NCBI GenBank assembly: GCA_023375785.1
Contig: SZWC01001580.1
Span: forward strand, 30,604 to 94,603
Reading direction: 5' to 3'
From: Penium margaritaceum
Taxonomy: Eukaryota; Streptophyta; Zygnematophyceae; Desmidiales; Peniaceae
DNA length: 64,000 nt
Part shown: in pieces, positions 53,401 through 64,000 of the stretch
How the letters are laid out: every line of letters begins with the position of its first letter
How positions within the stretch are numbered: position 1 is the first letter of the stretch
Translations under genes and position numbers: made by a program
Notes under the pieces: generated by a model
The model's database searches: none
Seen by the model: only the letters and a program-made list of their open reading frames with translations
Told to the model about the DNA's origin: nothing

Positions 53401-54651
53401 CAACCAAACTAGGCATATGTAAATGACCATGACCAAAGAATTTCAACATGGGTGGTCAACGTTCACCAACCATAACACGAGTCACAAACGGTCAGAGGGG
53501 GAAACAATGGTCTGGGAATATCAGTTCTTAACTAGCAAGTAGAATGAACTTCAATCAGTAGTAGCCCGGTGTTGCTACCATGCACAATGAATGACCAAAG
53601 TAGGCACATGTACTGCCTTTGACCAAAGAAATCCGCTGTGTGTGATCAATGTTGACAACTCATAATACGAGTCACAAATGGTCAGAGGGGGGAGCAATGG
53701 TTTGGGAACACCAGGTATCAACTAGCAAGCACAATGACCTTCAATAAGTTGTGGCATGGTGTGGATACCATGCACGATGATCAACCAAAGTAGGCATATG
53801 TCACTGACAATGATCAAATAATGTCACTATGTGTGGTAAAGTTTGACAACTCATAACACGAGTCACTAATGGTCAGATTGGAAGATAATGGTTTGTGAAT
53901 ACTAGTTATCGACTGGCAAGCACAAATACCTTCCATATGCAGTGGCACAGTGTGGCTACAATGCACAGTGACCAATCAAAGTATGCATATGTCACTGACC
54001 ATGACCAAAGAATTTCACTTCATGTGGTCAATGTTGACAACTCACAACACGAGTCACAGATAGTCAGAGGTGGTAACAATGGTTTGGGAAGACTAGCTAT
54101 CAACTAGAAAGCACAAAGACCTTCAATACGTAGTGGCATGGCATAGTAACCATGTACAGTGACAAACCAAAGTAGGCATATGTCACTAACCATGACCAAA
54201 AGAATTTGACAGTGTGTGGTCAATGTTGAAAACTCATAACACGAGTCACAAATGGTCAGAGGGGGAAACAATGGGTTGGGAACACTAGTTATCAACTAGC
54301 AAGTACAAAGACCCTCAACAAGTAGTGGCACGGTGTGGCTAGCGTGCAGAGTGACCAACCAAAGGATGCATACGTCACTGATTATGACCAAAGAAGTCCA
54401 CTATGTGTGGTCAACATTGACAACTCATAACACGAGTGACAAATGGTCAGAGGGAGAGGCAATGGTTTGGGAACCCTATGTATTGACTAGAAAGGACAAA
54501 GAACTTCAATACGTAGTGGCACGGTGTGGCTACTATGCACACCAAACAACCAAACTAGGCATATGTCACTGACCATGACGAAAGAATTTCAATATGGGTG
54601 GTCAACGTTCACCAACCATAACACGAGTCACAAATGGTCAGAAGCGGAAAC
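47413..54651 (+). repeat. Satellite array block 5, forward orientation
   Basis: Satellite resumes within a monomer tail (TTATCGACTAGCAAGTGC). The first four or so monomers, to about 48190, are diverged and hard to type. F landmarks then lie near 49177, 50322, 51466, 52612 and 53758 at 1144-1146 bp. Between 48785 and 49170 an F-like monomer and a G-type monomer are inserted before the ordinary F. The block stops inside a D monomer at 54651. Confidence 0.95.
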
Positions 54652-54842
54652 GAGTTGTCAACGTTGACCACACACAACGGATTTCTTTGGTCAAAGGCAG
54701 TACATGTGCCTACTTTGGTCGGTCATCTTGCATGGTAGCAACACCGTGCTAGTGATTGAAGGTCGTTGTACTTGCTAGTTGAGAACTGATATTCCCTGAC
54801 CATTGTTTCCCCCTTTGACCGTTTGTGACTCGAGGTATGGTT
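54652..54842 (-). repeat. Inverted one-monomer satellite fragment
   Basis: 191 bp in reverse orientation, covering the first half of E' (GAGTTGTCAACGTTGACC, then ACAACGGATTTC) and the second half of D' (TTGAGAACTGATATTCCC). It sits between forward D (ending 54651) and the non-satellite island. Read in reverse complement, it would supply roughly the D-to-E piece missing between 54651 and the E sequence that resumes near 58131. Confidence 0.88.
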
Positions 54843-54957
54843 AATCAAGGCCATTTCATACACTGGTTTTTTAGTGTGTTCCTTAAGTGTACTTTCTTAC
54901 AAGGGAGTAGCTTACACTAGTCTATACACTCTTTCCATAGTGTATAAGTCGAGTGCA

Positions 54958-55490
54958 CTTTTGTCCTATATGGCCTCAAAAACCTCTTCTTAGAATGGAC
55001 TCCAGTGCGTGGGGTTAGTGCATGTGGTGAGTGCGCTTCGGCACCATATAAAAGTACACCAAGAACGTACTCAATGCGCTGATTTGTCTCATATGTCAAA
55101 GAATATCTTCCTTTTTGTCCTTTATGGAAAACCTCTTTTTAAGAAGGACTTCACTGCGTGGGGTTAGTGTATGTGGAAAGTGCGCTTGGTCACCATACAA
55201 ATATACACTAAGAGTACAATCAGTGTGCTTATTTGTCCTATATGTCCTTACCTACCTTCCATTTTGTCTTATATGGCTAGATCCTTATTTTCTTAGGAAG
55301 GACCTCAGTGTGTGGGCCTAGTGTATGTGGTGAGTGCGCTTTGCCTCCATACAAAAACACACTAAGAGTGTACTCAATGTACTAATTCGTCTTATGTGTC
55401 CCAATTAAATTTAACTTTTGTCTTTTACCAAAAACGTTCCTCCAAGGAAGGACTTGAGTGCATGGAGCTAGTGACTGGCGTGAGAAATGT
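54958..55490 (+). repeat. Degenerate ~152 bp tandem repeat, about 3.5 copies
   Basis: Units begin at TTTTGTC(C/T)T(A/T)TATGG near 54958, 55113, 55262 and 55416, spaced 155, 149 and 154 bp apart. Shared blocks are CCTCTT..TAG(A/G)A(A/T)GGAC, GTGTGGG(C/G)(C/T)TAGTGTATGTGG, GAGTGCGCTT and ACACTAAGAGT. It has no similarity to the 190 bp satellite. Confidence 0.8.
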
Positions 55491-57624
55491 TTGTCTTATT
55501 TTGTTTTCCATGTCTATGATATACAAATATCTTGTTTCTAAGTATTGCATACCATTGAAAATAAAAACAAGAATTAAATATGTTATGTGAATTTTCCTAC
55601 TTTGGAAACACACTTTTGTTGGACAGTTTGTCATTATGTGGGTCCAAACACCCTTTTTGTGAAGATAAATGTTGAATTTCCTGTTTTCAGCAATTGTTTG
55701 TTGCAGAATCCTTTTTTTTCTTCGGTTTTTGTAAACAATTGCATGTAGCGATTCTGAGGACGTACAAATGTACGCAGAAGTATTGCCCCATTGCATCCAG
55801 ATATGATGAAAGGTATGGTTTACGAAAACCTTTGTCGCCCTTGCTATCCGGATCGTCCGGCTGTAAGATGGAATGTAAGATCGTCGTTGGATGGTCGCTC
55901 GGAGAACCGGTCCACGTCATAACTGACGGCCGACTCCTTGTTGGTTAAACGTCTACCTTAATGGTTCGTCTGTTTATTCGCTCAATTCCTCGCAAGATGT
56001 TCTAGAGAGGCCCTCCAGTGTACGGTGGCAGTTTATGTGGCGAGTGCGCTCGAAATGGGTGCGGAAGAGCACTTATCACGCACTCAGTGTACTACCGGTA
56101 TGGACCACATTGAACCTTTGTACAATTGGAGAATACACTTGACACATGAAACCCAATGCGTTTGCGATGCTAAATGGGTGATATGGAAGAACAAACCTAT
56201 ATGTTGATACGTTTGAAACCCGGCATGCCTGCTGTGGGAGGGTCGCGAGCCGTCTACGGCCACATCGCAGTTCGAGATGCAGGAAGGATAGAACGCGGGC
56301 GTGTTTGACGCGTTTTGAAATGGATTAAACATCTTTTAGCATTTTAAACACGGACCGATAAAATGCATGAACTCTCACGATCACAACTTTAATGAGAGAA
56401 GTTTCAACTTACGATGAGTATCGGTTGTGGCAAGCAGCTGATCGGTATCATGCGAATCGAGATAAACTCATTCATCGTAGTTTGACGTTTGGCCGATCGG
56501 ATGTCCAGCAATGTCCGCCAAAAACAGCAGACGGATATGTTTCTGTTGATACAATATACTTTCCTCAATGTGAGAAAAGTAGACGATGGTCGTCACGTTG
56601 GCTATCATATAGGGTATGCAGATGTTGACGAAACAGTCTGCTTGGGTCTAGCAACAGCCTACTGGTATTAGGTCCCATTCGTATGAAACAATATGCCCTT
56701 GTTGTGAACCAGTTTAAGTTGAAATCGTGGGCCGACTGCACGAAAAATGAAATGTTTGACTGTTACCTTGAAAATTGGTTCTTTTTGAGACCATACTGCT
56801 ACCAAATAACTATTTAAGTAACTATTTGTCGTCCGATCACCTTTTTCAAATAAATGGCAACGATCGTCTATATCACCATCGAGAAAGAATGCTGACGATA
56901 GACATTCACAAGCCCGATATTTATCGGATAGGGTCACCACTCTCGCTGCTCAAAACCTACATCAAGATATCGAGCCGGCATTCTGTCTATCGAGGTTTTC
57001 GATGCTGATAACAACTTCACACCTGCCAACTGAACAGAAGGGGAAAACAGGGCTGATAATTGGTGACGGGCAGGGTCGCGAGGAACTGCTGCAGTCCTTG
57101 TTGTTCACTGCTTACTTGAAGCTCACAGTGTTTTATGTTTCTTGTGTTCCTTTCGGAACGCGAACTCTCTTAAAAGCTTGGACGAGAAGATCGCAAACCA
57201 AAGAAAACAGTAGATGCGAAGAGTCGCGCACTCAGTGTATAATAAGTGTACTTTTCTATGTAGATCGAGCGCACTGGTCCATATACACTTTGCCTCGCAT
57301 TAAGGGGGAGGGGTCCCAAGGACTTGTGAGGAATGAGAACGACCGACAAGATCCACCGGCATCCGATATTCTTGCCAGCCGTCACTGATGTGCAAGCGCG
57401 ACAGTCGAGTTCGGAATAATCTACAATTAAGTGGGATCGGTACAAACCTGCGGAAACAATAATGAACAAACAATTATAAATACATTCAGACAGGTTTAGG
57501 TATACACTAACCTTGTAACTGGTCTACTCAAAGAAAAACTCTTCATAACCTAAAAAAATCCTCTAAAATATGCAATCATTTTTTAAGAATATAAATGTCT
57601 AATACCTTTGGAGATATTAAGCTT

Positions 57625-57716
57625 TGAGGGAGAGGGGGGGAGACATGGAAGGAGAGGGAAAGAGATAGAGAGAGAGAGAGAGAAAGATAGAGAGAGAGAG
57701 ATAGAGAGAGATAGAG

Positions 57717-57781
<65 letters not shown>

Positions 57782-58014
57782 AGGGGAGGTGTGAGACAGA
57801 GGAAATATATAAAGAAATGGCTATAAATATGAATGGAGAGAGAGAGATGGGGGGATAGAGTTAAAGAGAGGGGGAGAAAGATAGATAGATAGAGAAAGAT
57901 AGAGAGAGGGATTGAGTGAAAGAGAGGGTAAGCGATGTAGAGAGGGCGATAGAGAGGGAAGGGGATAGAGTGAAAGAGAGGGAGAGAGATAGACACAGAG
58001 AGAGAGGGAGAGAT
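57625..58014 (+). repeat. GA-rich microsatellite
   Basis: Purine-only tract with an uninterrupted (AG) run of about 29 units at 57721-57778. Imperfect GATA, GGGA and GAAA variants lie on both sides. Open frames within it are low-complexity artefacts. Confidence 0.95.
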
Positions 58015-58130
58015 AGTTTTAGTGTGCACCGTTCAAGTGCACAAAATTTTCAGTTCCTGGTGTTAGTGCATGGTGTCGGAGCGCACTAGAAGAGCGCACC
58101 AGAAAGTTAGTGCATGATCTACCCACCATT

Positions 58131-61100
58131 GGTCATATGTGGAACACTCATAATACGGGTCACAAATGGCAAGAGGGGGGAACAATGGGTTGGGAACACC
58201 ACGTATCAACTAGCAAGCACAAGGACCTTCAATAAGTTGTGGCACAGTGTGGATACCATGCACGATGACCAACCAAAGTAGGCATATGTCACTGACCATG
58301 ACCGAAACATGTCACTATGTGTAGTAAAATTTGACAACTCATAACACGAGTCACAAATTGTCAGAGTGGAAGATAATGGTTTGTGAATACTAGTTATGGA
58401 CTAGCAAGTACAAATACCTTCAATATGTAGTGGCACAGTGTGGCTAAAATGTACACTGACCAACCAAAGTATGCATATGTCACTGACCATGACCAATGAA
58501 TTCCACTTCATATGGTCAATGTTGACAACTCACAACACGAGTCACAGATAGTCAGAGGGGGTAACAATGGTTTGGGAAGACTAGCTATCAACTAGAAAGC
58601 ACAAAGACCTTCAATACGTAGTGACACGGCATGGTAACCAGGAACAGTGACAAACCAAAGTACGCATATGTCACTAGCCATGACCAAAAGAATTTCACAG
58701 TGTGTGGTCAACGTTGAAAACTCATAACACGAGTCCCAAATGGTCAAAGGGGGAAACAATGGGCTGGGAACACTAGTTATCAACTAGCAAGTACAAAGAC
58801 CTTCAACAATTAGTGGCACGGTGACCAAGCAAAGATTCATACGTCACTGACTATAACCGAAGAAGTCCACTATGTGTGGTCAATATGGACAGCTCATAAC
58901 ACGAGTCCCAAATGGTCAGAGGGAGAGACAATGGTTTGGGAAACCTATGTATCGACTAGGAAGGACAAAGAACTTCAAGACGTAGTGGTACAGTGTGGCT
59001 ACTATGCACACTAAACAACCAAACTAAGCATATGTCACTGACCATGACCGAAGAATTTCAATATGGGTGGTCAACGTTCACCAACCATAACACGAGTCAC
59101 AAACAGTCAGAGGGGGAAACAATGGTCTGGGAATATCAGTCCTAAACTAGCAAGTAGAACGACCTTCGATCAGTAGTAGCACGGTGTGGCTACCATGCAC
59201 AATGACCGACCAAAGTACGCATATGTACTGCCTTTGACCAAAGAAATCCGCTGTGTGTGGTCAACGTTGACAACTCATAATACGAGTCAGATATGGTCAG
59301 AGGGGGAAAAATGGTTTGGGAACACCAGGTATCAACTAGCAAGCACAAGGACCTTCAATACGTTGTGGCATGGTATGGATACCATTCACGATGACCAACG
59401 AAAGTAGGCATATGTCACTGACCATGACCAAATGATGTCACTATGTGTGGTAAACGTTGAGAACTCATAACACGAGTGACAAATGATCAGAGTGGAAGAT
59501 AATGGTTTGTGAATACTAGTTATAGACTATCAAGTACAAATACCTTCAATTTGTCTTGGCACAGGGTGGCTACCATGCACAGTGACCAACCAAAGTATGC
59601 ATATGTCACTGACCATGACCAAAGAATTGAACTTCATGTGGTCAACATTGACAAATCTCAAGACGAGTCAGAGATAGTCAGAGGGGGGTAACAATGATTT
59701 GGGAAGACTAGCTATCAACTAGAAACCACAAATACATTCAATACGTAGTGACAAGGCGTGGTAACCATGTACAGTGACAAACCAAACTAGGAATATGTCA
59801 CTGACCATGACCAAAGAATTTCAATATGGGTGGTCAACTTTCACAACCCATAACACGAGTCACAAATGGTCAGAGGGGGAAACAATGGGTTGGGAACACT
59901 AGTTATCAACTAGTAAGTACAAAGACCTTCAACAAGTAGTGGCACGGTGTGGATAGCATGCACAGTGACCGACCAAAGGATGCATACGTCACTGACTATG
60001 ACCGAAGAAGTCCACTATTTCTGGTCAACATTGACAACTCATAACACGAGTCACAAATGGTTAGAGGGAGAGACAATGGTTTGCGAACCCTATGTATTGA
60101 CTAGAAATGACAAATAACTTCAATACGTAGTGGCACGGTGTGGCTACTATGCACACCAAACAACCAAACTAGGCATAAGTCACTGACCATGACCAAAGAA
60201 TTTCAATATGGGTGGTCAACGTTCACCAACCAGAACACGAGTCACAAACGGTCAGAGGGGGAAACAATGGTCTAGGAATATCAGCTCTCAAGTAGCAAGT
60301 ACAACAACCTTCAATAAGTAGTAGCACGGTGTGGCTACCATGCACAATGACCGACCAAAGTAGGCATATGTACTTCCTTTGACCAAAGAAATCCGCTGTG
60401 TGTGGTCAACGTTGATAACTCATAATACGAGTCACAAATGGTCAGAGAGGGAAACAATGGTTTGGGAACACCAGGTATCAACTAGCAAGCACAAGGGCCT
60501 TGAATAAGCTGTGGCACGGTGTGGATACCATACACGATGACCAACCAAAGTAGGCATATGTCACTGACCATGACCAAAGAATGTCACTATGTGTGGTTAA
60601 CTTTGACAACTCATAAAACGAGTCACAAATGGTCAGAGGGGGTAACAATGGTTTGGGTAGACTAGCTATCATCTAGAAGGCACAAAGACGTTCTATACGT
60701 AGTGACAAGGCGTGGTAACCATGTAAAGTGACAACCCAAAGTAGACATATGTCACTAACCATGACCAAACGAATTTCAAAGTGTGTGGTCAACGTTGAAA
60801 ACTCATAACACGAGTCACAAATGGTCAGAGGGGGAAACAATGGGCTGGGAACACTAGTTATCAACTAGCAAGTACAAAGACCTTCAACAAGTAGTAGAAC
60901 GGTGTGGCTAGCGTGCACAGTGACAAACCAAAGGATGCATACATCAAAGACTATGACCGAAGAGTTCCACAATGTGTGGTCAACATTGACAACTCATAAC
61001 ACTAGTCACAAATGGTCAGAGGGAGAGACAATGGTTTGGGAACCCCTATGTATCGACTAGAAAGGACAAAGAAATTCAATACGTGGTGGCATGGTGTGGC

Positions 61101-62374
61101 TACTGTGCACACCAAACAACCAAACGAGGTATATGTCACTGACCATGGCAAAAGAATTTCAATATGGGTGGTCAACGTTCACCAATCAGAACACGAGTCA
61201 CAAACAGTCAGAGGTGGAAACAATGGTCTGAGAATATCATGTCTCAAGTAGCAAGTACAACGACCTTCAATCAGTAGTAGCACGGTGTGGCTACCATGCA
61301 CAATGACCGACCAAAGTAGGCATATGTACTGCCTTTCACCAAAGGAATCCGCTGTGTGTGGTCAACGTTGACAACACATAATACGAGTCATAAATGGTTA
61401 GAGGGGGAAACAATGGTTTGGGAACACCAGGTATCAACTAGCAAGCAAAAGGAACTTCAATAAGTTGTGGCACGGTGTGGATAACCATGCACGATGACCA
61501 ACCAAAGTAGGCATATGTCACTGACCATGACCAAAGAATGTCACTATGTGTGGTAAACTTTGACAACTCATAACACGAGTCACAAATGGTCAGAGTGGAA
61601 GACAATGGGTTGTGAATACTACTTATGGACTAGCAAGTACAAATACCTTCAATGTGTAGTGGCATAGTGTGGCTACAATGCACAGTGACCAACCAAAGTA
61701 TGCATATGTCACTGACCATGACGAAAGAATTTCACTTCATGTGGTCAACGTTGACAACTCACAATACGAGTCACAGACAGTCAGAGGGGGTCACAATGGT
61801 TTTGGAAGACTAGATATCAACTAGAAAGCACAAAGACCTTCAATACCTAGTGACACCGCGTGGTAACCATGTACAATGACCAACCAGAGTAGGCATATGT
61901 CACCGACCATGACCAAAAGAATTTCACAGTGTGTGGTCAACGTTGAGAACTCATAACACGACTCATAGCAGATGGTCAGAGGGGGAAACAATGGGTTGGG
62001 AACACTAGTTGTAAACTAGCAAGTACAAAGACCTTCAACAAGTAGTGGTACAGAATGGCTAGCGTGTAGAGTGACCAACCAAAGGATGCATACGTCACTG
62101 ACTATGACCGAAGAAGTCCACTATGTGTGGTCAATATTGACAACTCATAACACGAGTCACAAATGGTCAGAAGGAGAGACAATGGTTTGGGAACCCTATG
62201 TATCGACTAGGAAGGACAAAGAACTTCAATACATAGTGAAACGGTATGGCTACTATGCACACCAAACAACCAAACTAGGCATATGTCACTGACCATGACA
62301 AAAGAATTTCAATATGGGTGGGCAACGTTCACCAACCAGAACACGAGTCACAAACAGTCAGAGGGTGAAACAAT
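58131..62374 (+). repeat. Satellite array block 6, forward orientation
   Basis: Resumes in monomer E (ACTCATAATACGGGTCAC). F landmarks lie near 58246, 59372, 60518 and 61474. The first interval (1126 bp) is short because about 18 bp are missing from C near 58818. The last interval (956 bp) is a five-monomer HOR. The block ends inside a D monomer after GAAACAAT at 62374. Confidence 0.96.
60590..60690 (+). repeat. F/A hybrid monomer (five-monomer HOR variant)
   Basis: The sequence is F up to GGTTAACTTTGACAACTC. After the shared CGAGTCACAAATGGTCAGAG it becomes the A tail (GGGGTAACAATGGTTTGGG, CTAGCTATC). One monomer is missing, as expected after unequal exchange. Confidence 0.8.
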
Positions 62375-62966
62375 CCATGTTGACTTCGACTTGGCGACTT
62401 TGGGCCAAAAGTCGAAGTCGCAAAGTCGTCCACGTCGACTTGGAGTCTTGAACGAATTTTTAGGTGGAAAAACCTGGGTTCTAGGGTGGAAGAGAGGGGG
62501 TCAAGAAACGATGTTTTTTTGGAAAAGAAAAAAAAAAAACCCAGCCAGTCCGCTCGACACAGCGCCATAAACAGGCATCGGCGTTGTGCTTGCCGGTGGA
62601 TTTCTGGTCTTTTGCCAGATTCCATCTATGGCAGCATCCATGCTAGCACCAGGCATGGACGAGGACCACTGTATGGTTGGCCTCATGCTGCTATCATACA
62701 GCACATGAAGGATCAACCAATCAAAGCTCTTTGTCGACTCGAACGAGGTTAATCCACCAATGACGGTCATTCAAACACCTCATGCATGCGACACACTTTG
62801 AGGTCTGAGAAATATCCAATGCGGTCTGTCCAGGTTCCTCCCCCCCCCCCCTACCTCGCCTCCCTTTTTGTGGCTCAGGCTAATCTAATGTTGGCCTTCC
62901 TGGACCACTTCACTTTCGTCTCTCGGTTCATCCCGAGGCTCCTCGCAGGAGCCTCAGTTAGTCACG
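62375..62966 (+). other. Non-satellite sequence upstream of the hAT frame
   Basis: The satellite stops at 62374. The first 55 bp hold nested inverted repeats: GACTTCGACTT (62382-62392) pairs with AAGTCGAAGTC (62409-62419), and CGACTTTG (62395-62402) with CAAAGTCG (62421-62428). Homopolymer tracts follow: T7 near 62514, A12 near 62529 and C13 near 62838. It may be the 5' end and leader of the hAT element, but no partner terminal repeat is visible in this window. An in-frame TAA lies at 62886-62888. Confidence 0.5.
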
Positions 62967-64000
62967 ATGCCGCGTGAGGCGAGAGCCTCCGCCGTTGCAG
63001 CAGTCATGCCCCGTTCCTTTCAGGACCCTTCAGCCCCAAGACCGCTGCACGGTGAACTGCTCGTGAAGGCGCTGTCCAAGTACTTTCGGCCATGCCCAAC
63101 TGCTGGTGGCTACCCTGGGTTCCAGTGCGGAGCCTGTGGCACCTCCTACTCTGGGGGGAGTGACCGCATGCGCGGTCACTATGGAGCTCCTGTCGGAAAC
63201 GTCATCAAGTGCAAGGTGGCACCGGCTGCTGCTCGTGCCCTGATGGGCCTGCCGCCACTTCCCAATCCGCCTGAAGGGTTCGTTCCTGCCGACCCGATAC
63301 TCTACCGAGGTGAGGGACCGTCATGGGGCACCAAAGATAAGCCTGTGAACTGGGCTGGGATGGTTGCTGAGCGTGAGAGGGCGGAGGCTCGTGCTGCGGC
63401 TGGACTGGTGGAGAGCGAGGAAGGGGGAGGGGAGGCTGCGGGAGGGGAGGCTACGGGGGATGATGCTGCTTCCGGAGTGAAAACTCCGCCTGCTCTTGCT
63501 CTTCTTCGTAGTGGGCCGGTGGTTTCCGCATCTTCATTGAGCAACGCGCGCCAAACCAGCATGAAGGACCACCTCGACAATAAGGCCAATGCAGATTGCC
63601 AGAAGGCTGTGGTGAAAGTGATGGCCAAGGCAGCCCTCCCCATTTCTTTCTGCCGGGAGAGGGTGCTTTTGGAACTCGTTGAGAGTGCCAGACGCACCAA
63701 CGCCAGCTTCAGGTTGCCATCCCGCGACACCGTGGTTGCAACCATTCTGCCGGCCTTAGACAAGGAGCTCGGTGAGCTAGAGGCACCTCTACAGGCTGGT
63801 TGGGAGATCTATGGGGTGTCTTTGGGCGTTGATGAATGGTCAGATATACAGATTCGGCCGATTTACTCGGCCATGGCCAGCAATGCTGAGGGAACCTGCC
63901 ACCTTTTCTCCCGTGATGCCACAGGTCTTGTCCGTGATGCTAATCACGTTGCAGCTGTGATTGACCAGGCTATTCAAGCTGTCGGTGCCGCAAATGTGGT
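62967..64000 (+). CDS. hAT-family transposase, 5' part (BED zinc finger + DUF659-like), runs off the window
   Basis: An open frame of 344 codons with no stop before the window end. Residues 54-82 form a BED-type finger: QCGACG (C54, C57), SGGSDRMRGH (H71) and GNVIKCK (C82). This is the arrangement known from plant hAT transposases. Residues 130-200 are an Ala/Glu/Gly-rich linker. Residues about 278-344 match the DUF659 start of the catalytic region, with GVDEWSD; Asp 289 is the probable first catalytic acidic residue. The protein would bind the element's ends and cut and paste it. ATG 62967 is the first after the in-frame stop at 62886; Met14 (63006) is an alternative. Codon use is GC-rich, unlike the satellite. 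The C-terminal catalytic residues and dimerisation domain are outside the window. Confidence 0.82.
   Translation, partial: MPREARASAVAAVMPRSFQDPSAPRPLHGELLVKALSKYFRPCPTAGGYPGFQCGACGTSYSGGSDRMRGHYGAPVGNVIKCKVAPAAARALMGLPPLPNPPEGFVPADPILYRGEGPSWGTKDKPVNWAGMVAERERAEARAAAGLVESEEGGGEAAGGEATGDDAASGVKTPPALALLRSGPVVSASSLSNARQTSMKDHLDNKANADCQKAVVKVMAKAALPISFCRERVLLELVESARRTNASFRLPSRDTVVATILPALDKELGELEAPLQAGWEIYGVSLGVDEWSDIQIRPIYSAMASNAEGTCHLFSRDATGLVRDANHVAAVIDQAIQAVGAANV

Larger units (their letters stand above)
54843..58130. other. Non-satellite island, about 3.3 kb
   Basis: AT-richer sequence unrelated to the satellite. The left end holds a degenerate ~152 bp tandem repeat (separate entry). Diverged pieces of the same repeat occur near 55995-56100, 57215-57295 and 58050-58110. 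A GA microsatellite occupies about 57625-58014. The longest open frame (57002-57388, 128 codons) has no recognisable domain. I find no supported gene between 55500 and 57600. Confidence 0.7.

Noticed and set aside
57002-57388. 128-codon frame in the 3.3 kb island
   Set aside because: No recognisable domain, no supporting splice or start context, and the region contains decayed repeat pieces. It is not reported as a gene.
57583-58029. 148-codon frame rich in Ser, Leu and Pro, and a Glu/Arg-rich frame on the other strand
   Set aside because: Both are translations of the GA/CT microsatellite.
63302-63763. 153-codon minus-strand frame at the right end
   Set aside because: It is the antisense shadow of the hAT transposase frame, produced by its GC-rich codon use.

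Overview
The window is eukaryotic repeat-rich DNA, most likely from a plant-lineage genome (land plant or streptophyte alga). This is an inference from a Ty1/copia retrotransposon, a hAT transposase with a plant-style BED zinc finger, and long satellite arrays. About 52 of 64 kb is one satellite family. I see no convincing ordinary host gene.

The satellite monomer is 190-191 bp. Six diverged monomer types, here called A to F, repeat in the fixed order A-B-C-D-E-F, giving a higher-order repeat (HOR) of about 1,144 bp. Copies of one type in successive HORs differ at few positions, while the six types differ from each other at many. This is the organisation seen at some centromeres; a centromeric role here is only inferred.

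Layout: forward array 1-7852; a near-symmetric inversion at about 7.85 kb; reverse array 7853-23202 with an N gap at 11048-11589; a reverse-strand copia element 23203-29296; reverse array 29297-32443; a second inversion at about 32.44 kb; forward array 32449-46789; a short non-satellite island with an N gap, 46790-47412; forward array 47413-54651; a one-monomer inverted fragment 54652-54842; a 3.3 kb AT-richer island 54843-58130 with its own ~152 bp repeats and a GA microsatellite; forward array 58131-62374; then non-satellite DNA with an open hAT transposase reading frame that runs off the right edge.

The copia element keeps both LTRs, gag, protease, integrase, reverse transcriptase and RNase H segments in the usual order. 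Stops, frameshifts and a 245 bp duplication break its single polyprotein, so it is probably not autonomous. The hAT frame is intact as far as it can be read. The many 60-80 codon frames inside the satellite are chance frames repeated with the monomer.

The most informative signals are the hexameric HOR, its 4-, 5- and 7-monomer variants, exact 191 bp duplications, core swapping between monomer types, two orientation switches, and evidence that at least one N gap is an artefact of overlapping contig ends.
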